From assembly GCA_031272775.1 (NCBI GenBank), contig JAISTB010000027.1, forward strand, positions 1 through 64,000: a DNA stretch of 64,000 nt, given 5' to 3'. The notes beneath the pieces are model-generated. The model saw nothing but the letters and a program-made list of their open reading frames with translations. It made no database searches and was not told the DNA's origin. Position 1 is the first letter of the stretch; every line of letters begins with the position of its first letter. Shown one piece after another: positions 7,940 through 16,166 of this stretch. A program made the translations under genes and the position numbers. The stretch comes from Fusobacteriaceae bacterium. Lineage in GTDB: Bacteria; Fusobacteriota; Fusobacteriia; Fusobacteriales; Fusobacteriaceae.

Positions 7940-9139
7940 ATGAATGCCTTAGAGGATTTGACTGTAATTGATCTGACCCGTTTTGCGGCAGGCCCATTTT
8001 GTACTTTGCAGTTGGCGGATTTGGGAGCGAAAGTGATCAAAGTGGAATCGAAAGATTCCGCCGATGAAGCACGCAATTTTACTCCCTTTTTGGGAGAAGG
8101 AGATGAACGGATCAGCGGATATTTTGTTCAGTATAATAGAAACAAAAAAGGAATTACGCTTAATCTACGGAGTGACGAAGGAAAAAAGTTGCTTTTACGT
8201 ATGCTGGAAAAAGCGGATGTTCTCGTAGAAAACTATCGTCCAGGCGTGATGAAAAAAATGGGACTCGATTTTGAAACCTTACATAAAATCTATCCGAAAC
8301 TGATTTTCGTTTCCATCAGTGGTTATGGACAAACGGGTCCATATATTGACCGCCCTGCCTTTGACAATTGCGCGCAGGCCCTCAGCGGTATCTGGTCGAC
8401 GACCGGATACCCTGACCGGCCGCCCTGCAGGGTCGGTACGATTATCGGTGATTTGGCCGCATCTCTTTATGGTTGCATCGGTGTGCTGGCCGCACTGCAT
8501 CACGTAAAAAATACCGGCGAAGGACAATACGTTGACGTGTCGCAATTGGATTCGACGCTCTCCTTGACAGAGATGATGGTCGTCAACTATCTCGTAGCAG
8601 GGAAGATTACCCGTCCTCTGGGAAATGATCACCCCTTCGTTATGCCTTACAGCGCCTTTAAAGCAAAAGACGGGTATATTTTTGACGGTGGTTATACGGA
8701 TAAATTTTGGCGATTGCAATGTGAATTTTTCGGCGAACCAGAATTGGCCGATGATCCCGAAATTGATACCATGGTCAAACGACATGTAAGGAGTACCTAC
8801 GAGCGGCGCGTTAAGCCAAAGCTTGACGAATGGATTGCCCAATACACCATCGCGGAACTTATGGAAGGACTTGGAGATAAAATCCCTATGGCGCCGATAT
8901 TGGATGTAACCGGCGTAGTGAAAGATCCTCAGATACTATCACGCAATATGATTATCGAAAAAGATTATCCCCAAGGCAAGGTAAGCGGTGTCGGTCAGCC
9001 GATCAAGCTCAGTCAAACTCCAGCGGATACTTCAGGGTCGGCGCCTGCTGTCGGCGAGCATAACAGGGAAATTTATCTTGACTGGCTGGGACTGAGTAAA
9101 GAGGATCTGCAATCCTTTGAAGAACGCGGTGTTATTTGA
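7940..9139 (+). CDS. class III CoA-transferase (CaiB/BaiF family)
   Basis: A 399-residue family III CoA-transferase, like formyl-CoA:oxalate, carnitine or succinyl-CoA:mesaconate CoA-transferases. The N-terminal DLTRFAAGPFCTLQLADLGA and KVIKVESK motifs are typical, and Asp171 in IIGDLAASLYG is the expected catalytic aspartate that forms the acyl-CoA mixed anhydride. GGGAGG precedes the ATG. Its likely role is to activate an imported carboxylic acid with CoA taken from a pathway product such as acetyl- or succinyl-CoA. The symporter immediately upstream may deliver the acid. Donor and acceptor are not determined. Confidence 0.92.
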   Translation: MNALEDLTVIDLTRFAAGPFCTLQLADLGAKVIKVESKDSADEARNFTPFLGEGDERISGYFVQYNRNKKGITLNLRSDEGKKLLLRMLEKADVLVENYRPGVMKKMGLDFETLHKIYPKLIFVSISGYGQTGPYIDRPAFDNCAQALSGIWSTTGYPDRPPCRVGTIIGDLAASLYGCIGVLAALHHVKNTGEGQYVDVSQLDSTLSLTEMMVVNYLVAGKITRPLGNDHPFVMPYSAFKAKDGYIFDGGYTDKFWRLQCEFFGEPELADDPEIDTMVKRHVRSTYERRVKPKLDEWIAQYTIAELMEGLGDKIPMAPILDVTGVVKDPQILSRNMIIEKDYPQGKVSGVGQPIKLSQTPADTSGSAPAVGEHNREIYLDWLGLSKEDLQSFEERGVI

Positions 9140-9177
9140 CTGAAGTAATTTCTACAGGAAAAGTGGGAAGGTAAAAC

Positions 9178-10047
9178 ATGCAAAACCTAAAGACAAAGGA
9201 AGACTATATTGCATATCTTAAAGAAAAGGCCCGCGAAATACGGATAAAAGGCCTGAAGTTGATTACTGCGGGTAACATTGGTCATCCTGGGGCGACCCTC
9301 TCATCAGCGGATTTATTTGCAGCGTTATATTTTAGCGTACTTTCCATAAATCCTGCTAACCCCGCATGGGACGGAAGAGATCGCTTCATTTTGTCTAAGG
9401 GGCACGGATGTCCTCCGCTTTATGTTGCTCTTGCCATTAAGGGTTATTACTCTTGGGAAGAACTCCTTTCAACCTATGGAAAACTCCATAGCCGTTTCCA
9501 AGGACATCCTGACATGAAAAAGACGCCTGGCGTTGATATGACGACGGGGTCCTTGGGACAAGGTCTGTCCGTGGCGGTTGGGATGGCCCTTGCTGCCCGT
9601 CGCGACGGCAAGAAACACAGGGTTTATTGTATGCTTGGCGATGGCGAACTGGACGAAGGCCAGATTTGGGAAGCCGTAATGTCCGCCGCCCATTATAAAC
9701 TGGACAACATAATTGCTATCGTCGATTACAATAAAATTCAAGCAAAAGGGCCGGTACACGAGATTATGGGACTTGAACCTCTGCCGGCAAAATGGGGATC
9801 CTTTGGATGGCAAGTGATAGAAATAGATGGTCACGATATGGAGAACATCCTCGACGCCTTTTATTTGGCCAAAAATCGATATAATAACGGCAAACCGATT
9901 GTCATTATAGCCCATACAGTAAAGGGGAAGGGTGTGTCTTTCATGGAGAATACTCCAGAATGGCATACACACGCCCCCAGCAAAGAACAGTTGGAAGCCG
10001 CGCTTGTCGAACTATCCGCATACGGAGATTATAGATGGAAGAATTGA
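9178..10047 (+). CDS. transketolase, N-terminal (TPP pyrimidine/phosphate) subunit
   Basis: A 289-residue split transketolase subunit. TPP/Mg2+ binding is shown by GDGELDEGQIWEA (GDGE at 154-157); the substrate-site GHPGAT (35-40) and LSKGHG (72-77) motifs are intact. Split transketolases work as heteromers with a C-terminal subunit, here encoded next and overlapping by 13 bases. Such pairs act in pentose or less usual pentulose/ketose pathways. The link to the acyl-CoA genes upstream is not obvious; it may supply glyceraldehyde-3-phosphate-type products or belong to a separate sugar route. A+T-richer composition matches the neighbouring symporter segment. Confidence 0.92.
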   Translation: MQNLKTKEDYIAYLKEKAREIRIKGLKLITAGNIGHPGATLSSADLFAALYFSVLSINPANPAWDGRDRFILSKGHGCPPLYVALAIKGYYSWEELLSTYGKLHSRFQGHPDMKKTPGVDMTTGSLGQGLSVAVGMALAARRDGKKHRVYCMLGDGELDEGQIWEAVMSAAHYKLDNIIAIVDYNKIQAKGPVHEIMGLEPLPAKWGSFGWQVIEIDGHDMENILDAFYLAKNRYNNGKPIVIIAHTVKGKGVSFMENTPEWHTHAPSKEQLEAALVELSAYGDYRWKN

Positions 10048-10958
10048 GAGAAGTATTTGCTAGAGAATTGATCGAGTTGGGAAAAGAATTTCCCAATCTG
10101 TATGTCATTGATGCTGACCTCAAAACATCTACCCGGACTGTTTTATTTGAAGATGCCTATCCAAGGCGATTTATTCAGGCTGGAATTGCCGAACAAAATA
10201 TGGTTGGCATTGCCGCTGGACTCGCTCTCGAGGGTAAAATTCCTATCGTATGTACTTTCGCCAACTTTCTAGCGTCAAGAGCTCTTGATCAGGTTTATAC
10301 ATCAGTCGCGTATCCAGGCATCAATGTCAAATTTGCCGGAGCTTATAGCGGCATTTTGACGGGCAAACTCGGGGCAACGCACCAAGCCATTGAAGATCTC
10401 GCAGTCATGAGGGGAATTCCGGGTTTGAGAATTGCCGCCCCCGCTGATAGTTGGGAATTACGATCGGTTATGCGTAAATCTGTCGAATATAATGGACCGG
10501 TCTATTTTCGTGTTGACAAAAACAAACCAGAACTGGAATTTACCATGGGCTTTCCTTTTGAATGGGGCAAAGGTCATGAAATTTTGCATGGAACCACGGC
10601 AACCTTAATCGGAACCGGCATCGCTTCCCGTTGGGCATTTGAAGCGGCAAGCGCTCTGCATGAAGAGGGAATAAATGTTCGTTTCTTGCACATGCCCTCG
10701 ATCAAACCTTTTGATGATGAGTTGGTACTTAAAGCGGCAAAAGAAACAGGAATATTGATAACCATCGAAAACCACAGCATTATCGGTGGTCTTGGCGGCG
10801 CAGTATGCGAAGTGGCGTGCCGCGAGCAGCCAGCGAAGGTAGTGCGTTTGGGGGTCAAAGATATGTTTTGCGAAACCGGTTCGGACGTGGAATTGCAGGA
10901 AGAGTATAACCTTACAGCGAAGGATATCACAAAAACAGTTAAAAGTCTTTTAAAATGA
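10035..10958 (+). CDS. transketolase, C-terminal (pyridine-binding) subunit
   Basis: A 307-residue partner of the preceding subunit. It carries the pyrimidine-domain signature RFIQAGIAEQNMVGIAAGLA, with the conserved glutamate that activates TPP, and the transketolase C-terminal domain from about residue 180. Its ATG lies inside the last codons of the N-terminal subunit (13-base overlap), which gives coupled translation and equal stoichiometry. It is the last gene before a strong intrinsic terminator at 11063. Together the two equal the length of a one-piece transketolase. No distinguishing motif for a special sugar substrate was recognised. Confidence 0.92.
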   Translation: MEELREVFARELIELGKEFPNLYVIDADLKTSTRTVLFEDAYPRRFIQAGIAEQNMVGIAAGLALEGKIPIVCTFANFLASRALDQVYTSVAYPGINVKFAGAYSGILTGKLGATHQAIEDLAVMRGIPGLRIAAPADSWELRSVMRKSVEYNGPVYFRVDKNKPELEFTMGFPFEWGKGHEILHGTTATLIGTGIASRWAFEAASALHEEGINVRFLHMPSIKPFDDELVLKAAKETGILITIENHSIIGGLGGAVCEVACREQPAKVVRLGVKDMFCETGSDVELQEEYNLTAKDITKTVKSLLK

Positions 10959-11062
10959 ATTTCGGAAAATCAACGGATTTATACTTGATTTAAGTGAGTC
11001 AATCCAGACCTTATTTATTGTGATGTTTCGATAGTCCATTTGCGCTATCATTTAATCCTCCG

Positions 11063-11099
11063 GCTTCCCCGGTCATTTGCTGATCGGGGAAGCTTTTTT
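11063..11099 (+). terminator. intrinsic terminator after the transketolase genes
   Basis: GCTTCCCCG (11063-11071) pairs perfectly with CGGGGAAGC (11085-11093) and is followed by TTTTTT. It closes the plus-strand catabolic run. The 10959-11201 gap otherwise holds no gene. The right arm is part of an 18-base repeat also found at 13654. Confidence 0.85.
11079..11096 (+). repeat. 18-base direct repeat, copy 1
   Basis: GCTGATCGGGGAAGCTTT is identical to 13654-13671. The two copies bracket the flavin reductase gene. Copy 1 forms the right arm of the transketolase terminator. Confidence 0.6.
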
Positions 11100-11201
11100 C
11101 ATCAAGACTAACGAAAAATTTTGAAAAAACCACAAGCCAAAATGGGGCAGTCAGTTTGATGGGCGACCCGGGGATTTGCTTAACTGATAGAAAATGACAA
11201 C

Positions 11202-13073
11202 TTATTTTGCCTTATTGACGGCATCCTGAACTGCTTCCATGATCCCTTTACTTGTTATTGAAGCTCCAGCGATAACATCAACTTGATTGCTTTGAGCGGC
11301 AATAATGCGTTTTGGAATTTCCACGAGAGCTCTGTCGGCTATGCCAACAGTTTCGCTGTTGCTTACGACTTCGATTGCTCCTATTCTGCCGGAAGAATAG
11401 GTTATTTTTACGACTATTTCTCCGCCAATTCCAGTTCCTCTTCCGATGTATTCATCTTTTTGGGTATCGATCACTTGAACTACAGGTCTAAGGTCCACAG
11501 GTTTCTTTCCTGCCAGAGCACTGTCTGCCGGTGTATCATTTTTAGGCGTCGCTGCGTTTTTTCCGGCTTCGCGCCCTGTAAAAGCACATTCGCCCAAATT
11601 ACCGCCGCCATTATAGATGTCTGTGTAAAAAGAGCCGAATTCACCTGCACTGTAAAGGTGGGGGATGGGATTACCCCAAACGTCTAAAACTTCGCATTTT
11701 GCATTCCGTTTAGCGCCACCTTGAGTATTTGTGAGGCTTGCCTGTAGCGGAAACGCATAATAAGGCGCTGTGGCAATCGGTTTCAGGTATTTAGAATCAA
11801 CATGGAAATCCGGATCATAACCATCAGTGCAGTAATTATTGTAATCTTGCACAGTTTTTTCCAGTTTTTCTGCTGGGATACTCATTTTCTCCGCTAGCTC
11901 TTTTATTGTATTGGCTTTGATGACCCAGCCCTTCGCTAGTTCTTCCTTAAATCCGGAGCTCCAAGTGAAATAAGGAACTACACCGCTTGATCGTGCTGTT
12001 TCATCAAATATACACCAAGCGTTTTTCGGGACGAGGAGGCTGAAAAAGGTGCCGGATTTATTGACATGTCCGTGGCGGGGGGCCACGGTTTCACTCATAA
12101 AACGCGTTCCATCGGTTCCAACATTGATTGTATTGACACTTGTAAAACCTGTTGCAGAGCGAGATTTGACTGGGACAGTAAAATAATAGCCAGCCGCGAC
12201 TTTCGTCTCTGGTACAATGAAATTTACATCTGGACCCGCGAGAGCGCTCATGTGCCAGAGATCAGCTCCAACGTCTATTGCCATTTTAACGCCATCACCA
12301 GTATTGTATCTCGCGGCTTTGGAAAAGGCGTTTTGAAGTTGAGCGTAATTTTCAAGCATTTCATCATTGTTTTCAAAACCGCCCATTGCCATGACGACGC
12401 CATTTTTTGCGCGAACATTGTAAGATTTGCCTTTGTTTTCAATTTTTACTCCGTGAACAATGCCGGTATTTTTATCTTGTATCAATCGGGACACAGGAGT
12501 GGAGTACCACACATCTATTTTATCAGCGCGGTCAACAACGTTTTTTCTTAAGAACTGCCAGAAAGATGAAGTCCACCAACCATCTATCGTATAACCTCCC
12601 ATGCCCTTACCGCCAAACTCGGGAAATTCAATATAATCAAACCACACAAGTCTGGCGGGGTCAACTCCAAGTTTGATGAGCCAGTCTTTGTTTGCCATGA
12701 GGCCATCTACAATAAATTCAAGAACTTCGTCACTTTGGTTATTGTAATCCGATCTGAGCGCTTTATAGTAAGCAAGGGCGCTTTCCCTATCGGTCGGCGA
12801 AAGAATAAATTGACCGGCGTATTTTGTATTGCCACCTTCTTCTCCAAGCGGAGCCTTTTCCAAGATGAGAACTTTGGCGCCGAGATCAGCGGCAGTGATC
12901 GCCGTGACCGCACCAGCGCCTCCAAAACCAATAACAACCACATCATATTCGGCGTCCCATGGTAACGAACTTATAAAATTATCTTTGTTTGGAGCGGCGA
13001 AGGTGACAATCGCTAAGAATGTGAAAACAACCGATAACGTCCAGATGTTTTTAAAGATTTTGCAAATTTTCAT
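11202..13073 (-). CDS. secreted flavocytochrome-c-type flavin reductase (fumarate/urocanate reductase-like) with FMN-binding domain
   Basis: From the ATG at 13073, behind AAGGAGGG, this is 623 residues; upstream in-frame codons are not needed. Residues 1-26 form a Sec signal peptide ending TFA. A FAD-binding fold begins with VVVIGFGGAGAVTA (about 46-58) and the fumarate-reductase-like flavoprotein domain runs to about 500. The C-terminal FMN-binding domain ends in DVIAGASITS, close to the motif where ApbE attaches FMN to a threonine. No haem CxxCH motif is present, so electrons must come through the covalent flavin. Likely role: extracytoplasmic reduction of an enoate such as fumarate or urocanate as electron sink. 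The acceptor is unproven. It is transcribed toward the transketolase genes. Confidence 0.88.
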   Translation of the reverse strand: MKICKIFKNIWTLSVVFTFLAIVTFAAPNKDNFISSLPWDAEYDVVVIGFGGAGAVTAITAADLGAKVLILEKAPLGEEGGNTKYAGQFILSPTDRESALAYYKALRSDYNNQSDEVLEFIVDGLMANKDWLIKLGVDPARLVWFDYIEFPEFGGKGMGGYTIDGWWTSSFWQFLRKNVVDRADKIDVWYSTPVSRLIQDKNTGIVHGVKIENKGKSYNVRAKNGVVMAMGGFENNDEMLENYAQLQNAFSKAARYNTGDGVKMAIDVGADLWHMSALAGPDVNFIVPETKVAAGYYFTVPVKSRSATGFTSVNTINVGTDGTRFMSETVAPRHGHVNKSGTFFSLLVPKNAWCIFDETARSSGVVPYFTWSSGFKEELAKGWVIKANTIKELAEKMSIPAEKLEKTVQDYNNYCTDGYDPDFHVDSKYLKPIATAPYYAFPLQASLTNTQGGAKRNAKCEVLDVWGNPIPHLYSAGEFGSFYTDIYNGGGNLGECAFTGREAGKNAATPKNDTPADSALAGKKPVDLRPVVQVIDTQKDEYIGRGTGIGGEIVVKITYSSGRIGAIEVVSNSETVGIADRALVEIPKRIIAAQSNQVDVIAGASITSKGIMEAVQDAVNKAK

Positions 13074-13137
13074 ACGACATCCCTCCTTGAAATAATGACT
13101 GCAAGATTCAAAGAAAAACCATAATTCCGCCAATAGC

Positions 13138-13166
13138 ATATTACTATATATATGGCTTGATGTCAA
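13138..13166 (-). promoter_or_regulatory. sigma-70-type promoter of the flavin reductase gene
   Basis: On the minus strand TTGACA (13166-13161), a 17-base spacer and TAATAT (13143-13138) lie about 65 bases before the start codon. Consensus -35 and spacing. Confidence 0.75.
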
Positions 13167-13329
13167 TATGGGCTTTTCGAAATTAGATTGAAAAAAAGTC
13201 ATACGGTGAGTATCGAAAGTCGAATCATGATTGATAGAATGCACGCTTCATGATATAAAAAAAGGTTCAGTTCATCGTAGGGAAGCATTTTGTTGTGTAT
13301 ATTGAAAGGTGAAACGTCTTCAGAAAATT

Positions 13330-13671
13330 TCTTATCCAGCTGCGGCGGTGTGGCGACCACAGATAAATCCCCCTCAAAACGTAACCTTGAATCCCCGTAA
13401 TAATTTTCCCCGACTGCGGCGCCGATTGAATCCTGATGGTTGACTGCTCAGTGGATGCCCGTCATCAAGTTGAAGGGCGCGATGGGCCCGTCGGAGCCGA
13501 AGCACAGCGGAATGCCATTTCTCAACATGGTTTTGTAGAGAGAGGCGTAAGAAGCGAGCTCCTCACCGACCTTTTCCGCAAGGCCCGAGGCGTTGTGCCG
13601 CAAGTTGTCCGGCTGCACAAGAACCGGAACGCGCCCTGCCACAAGCCTTCGCAGCTGATCGGGGAAGCTTT
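13330..13671 (-). pseudogene. degraded amidohydrolase gene fragment
   Basis: Reading the minus strand, codons from about 13671 give SFPDQLRRLVAGRVPVLVQP and then, near 13515-13450, NGIPLCFGSDGPIAPFNLMTGIH. This is the metal-site aspartate block and following segment of YtcJ-type amidohydrolases. An in-frame TGA at 13450-13448 interrupts the usual continuation, which resumes in frame as AVNHQ. Reading upstream hits TAA at once and the rest of the gene is missing, so only a C-terminal piece survives. The 3' boundary is approximate. No ribosome site serves it. It sits between the flavin reductase and pepT, next to one copy of an 18-base repeat, so it probably marks an old rearrangement. Confidence 0.7.
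13654..13671 (+). repeat. 18-base direct repeat, copy 2
   Basis: Identical to 11079-11096. It lies at the upstream edge of the amidohydrolase remnant, 23 bases before the end of pepT. Confidence 0.6.
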
Positions 13672-13694
13672 ACGCCCATGCACAAAGCCGGATT

Positions 13695-14945
13695 TTACTT
13701 TCCAGCCGCCACATTCTCAATAATCCGTATAATCAGCGCCTTGGCCCGCTCCATGGCTTCCACGGTAATAAACTCATACTTCCCGTGATAGTTGTCGCCG
13801 CCGGTGAAGATATTGGGACAGGGCAGCCCCATATAGGAAAGCGTCGCCCCGTCTGTACCGCCGCGAATGGGTCGGATCAGGGGCGTTATCCCGACTTCTT
13901 CCATGGAGCGTTTGGCGAGCTCGACAATCTCCATGACGGGTTCGATTTTTTCCCGCATATTGAAGTAAGAATCCTTGAGTTCCAGCGTAATTTTCGCGTC
14001 TTTGTATTTTTGCGCCATATAGTTTACGGCCGCTGTGATCAGGGCCTTTTTTTCTTCGAATTTTGTCTTGTCATGATCCCGGATAATATAGCGGATTTGG
14101 GTATTTTCCACAGTCCCCGTGAATTTCATCATCAGGAAAAAGCCCTCGTAACCTTCGGTGTATTCGGGTCTTTGAGCGACAGGCAGCATGGCGTGGAGTT
14201 CCATGGCGATCATCATGGAATTGATCATCTTGTTTTTCGAGCGGCCCGGATGAATATCCCGTCCCACGATATCAATGACCGCCGAGGCCGCGTTGAAGTT
14301 TTCGTATTCAAGTTCGCCCGGCTCGCCGCCGTCCATGGTATAGGCGAATTGGCAACCGAAACCCGCCACGTCAAAGCGGTGGATGCCCGTCCCGATTTCC
14401 TCGTCGGGCGTAAAGGCGACCCGGACCTTGCCATGCTTGATTTCGGGATGTTCTTTCAGATATTTGACGGCCTCGATGATTTCCACGACCCCCGCCTTGT
14501 CGTCGGCCCCCAAAAGCGTAGTCCCGTCGGTGACAACAAGGGTCTGGCCTGATCTTTCGGGGAGTTTCGGGAAATCTTTGGGCGAGAGCACGATGTTTTC
14601 CTTTTCGTTGAGGACGACGTCCTTCCCGTCATAGTTTTCAATGACCCGGGGCTTGACGCCCAATCCGTTGAAGGTATGGACCGTATCCATATGGGCGATG
14701 AAACCGATGGTCGGAACGCCTTCGACGTTTCCTTCAAGAGTCCCTGTCACAAAACCGTTTTCGTCGACCTTTACCTCGGAAAGGCCTGTTTCCTTCAAGT
14801 CTGCGGCCAGTACCGCAGCCATCTCCAGCTGATATTTGGTGCTGGGGCAGGTTCCGCTTTCGGGGTCCGCCGGGGAATCAATCTTCACATAGCGCAAAAA
14901 GCGCTCCAGCAATTCTTTGTCGTAACTTGTGTTTTTCGTTGTCAT
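13695..14945 (-). CDS. pepT: peptidase T (tripeptide aminopeptidase)
   Basis: A 416-residue M20-family metallopeptidase that removes N-terminal residues from tripeptides in the cytoplasm. Dinuclear zinc ligands are in place: His85 and Asp87 (AHMDT), Asp148/149 (GADDKAG), Glu182-Glu183 (TPDEEIG, catalytic and metal), Asp205 (TMDGGE) and a late His in DNYHGKYEF. Length matches the family. AGGAGG lies ahead of the ATG. It is separated from acpS by 83 A+T-rich bases that could hold its own promoter. With the dipeptide importer upstream it fits a peptide-fermenting lifestyle. Confidence 0.95.
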   Translation of the reverse strand: MTTKNTSYDKELLERFLRYVKIDSPADPESGTCPSTKYQLEMAAVLAADLKETGLSEVKVDENGFVTGTLEGNVEGVPTIGFIAHMDTVHTFNGLGVKPRVIENYDGKDVVLNEKENIVLSPKDFPKLPERSGQTLVVTDGTTLLGADDKAGVVEIIEAVKYLKEHPEIKHGKVRVAFTPDEEIGTGIHRFDVAGFGCQFAYTMDGGEPGELEYENFNAASAVIDIVGRDIHPGRSKNKMINSMMIAMELHAMLPVAQRPEYTEGYEGFFLMMKFTGTVENTQIRYIIRDHDKTKFEEKKALITAAVNYMAQKYKDAKITLELKDSYFNMREKIEPVMEIVELAKRSMEEVGITPLIRPIRGGTDGATLSYMGLPCPNIFTGGDNYHGKYEFITVEAMERAKALIIRIIENVAAGK

Positions 14946-15028
14946 CAGTCCTCCTGCATATAGTATACTAATATTGTATTTAATAATTCGATTGCTTAAA
15001 AATGGTATTTATCTCAGGCCGACCTGTT

Positions 15029-15394
15029 TCATTCCATCCAGGCGACGGCCGTCGCCACGGCGTATTCCTTCAAATGGGAGATCGTAACCTCGATCCGGAT
15101 CCCGGGATAAAGCTCCGGTATGGGGCCGTGTAGCAAAACATAGGGCTTCCCCCGGCGGTCGTTCAGGATCTCGATGTCGTTCCAGCCGAATCCGCTGACG
15201 CCGGTTCCCAGCGCCTTGGCCACCGCTTCCTTCCCCGCGAATCTGCCCGCGTAGCCTTCATATTTCGTCTTCCGCGCTTCCATGACCGCAATCTCATTTT
15301 CCGTAAAGACACGCTTTTGAAAGCGCTCTTTCTGCACGGCCTTTTCGATGCGAGAGACCTCGATGATATCGTTTCCGATGCCGACAAGTTTCAT
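15029..15394 (-). CDS. acpS: holo-[acyl-carrier-protein] synthase
   Basis: A 121-residue AcpS that moves 4'-phosphopantetheine from CoA to apo-ACP. Signatures are VGIGNDIIEVSRI with the Mg2+-binding Asp near residue 8 and FAGKEAVAKALG with the second metal-binding Glu. The C-terminal SHLKEYAVATAVA is typical. GGGAGG in the nine-base gap after tatD supports the start. It is the distal gene of a tatD-led or longer minus-strand unit and serves fatty-acid synthesis. Confidence 0.95.
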   Translation of the reverse strand: MKLVGIGNDIIEVSRIEKAVQKERFQKRVFTENEIAVMEARKTKYEGYAGRFAGKEAVAKALGTGVSGFGWNDIEILNDRRGKPYVLLHGPIPELYPGIRIEVTISHLKEYAVATAVAWME

Positions 15395-15403
15395 TTTTCC
15401 TCC

Positions 15404-16165
15404 CTAGCCCTTGATCCCGTAGACGGCCCTGGCGTTTTCGTTGGTGATCCGCACGACGTCCTCATAGTCCATTTCCTTGATCCGGGCGATCTCTCGGGCC
15501 ACGTATTCCGTGTACAGAGGCTCGTTGCGCTTCCCCCGGAAGGGAGCGGGCGTCAGAAAGGGGCAGTCCGTCTCGAGGACGAGCCGGTCAATCGGAGTCT
15601 TTTCGACGACTTCCCGCAGGTTTTTCGAATTGGGGAACGTGAGCACGCCGCCGATCCCGAAAGTAAAGTTTTTCAAGCGCGGGATTTCCGCGACGGAACC
15701 CGGGTAACAGTGCATGATGCCCCTTGTTTCCGGATAATCCGAAAGTACCCGGAGCGTATCCTCCATGGCTTCCCGGGTGTGGATCACGACAGGTTTTTTA
15801 ACCTTTTCCGCGAGACTGAGCAGCTCCGCGAACACCTCCCGCTGGACTTCGGCGGGTTCCGTCATCCAGTGATAGTCGAGACCGATTTCTCCCAGAGCCA
15901 CCACCTTCGGATGGGCGCAGAGTTTTTCAAGCTCCACTTCCCACTCATAGCAAAAGCCCGTGATGTCCGAGGGATGAATCCCCACGGCGGCGTAGACAAA
16001 GGGGTATTTTTCCGCAAGCCGGACGCTCTCCCGGGAGCTTTTCACATCGCAGCCAATGTTGACCACAAAGTCCATATTTTCTTTGATCCGCTCAAGCACT
16101 TCCGTCCGGTCCCGCCGGAACTCCCGCATGTCCAAATGGACATGGGTATCGGTCAATCCGCCCAT
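15404..16165 (-). CDS. tatD: TatD-family metal-dependent DNase
   Basis: From the ATG at 16165 this is 253 residues. The metal-binding THVHLD begins at residue 7; other TatD marks are GEIGLDYHW, VIHTREA, GIMHCYPGS and the late LETDCPFLTPAPFRGKRNEP. TatD proteins are divalent-metal 3'-5' nucleases involved in DNA damage repair and turnover. The start is chosen because GGAGG lies in the last codons of hslO and an upstream ATG would extend into hslO. It is spaced one base from hslO, so translation is coupled. Confidence 0.94.
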   Translation of the reverse strand: MGGLTDTHVHLDMREFRRDRTEVLERIKENMDFVVNIGCDVKSSRESVRLAEKYPFVYAAVGIHPSDITGFCYEWEVELEKLCAHPKVVALGEIGLDYHWMTEPAEVQREVFAELLSLAEKVKKPVVIHTREAMEDTLRVLSDYPETRGIMHCYPGSVAEIPRLKNFTFGIGGVLTFPNSKNLREVVEKTPIDRLVLETDCPFLTPAPFRGKRNEPLYTEYVAREIARIKEMDYEDVVRITNENARAVYGIKG

Positions 16166-16166
16166 A

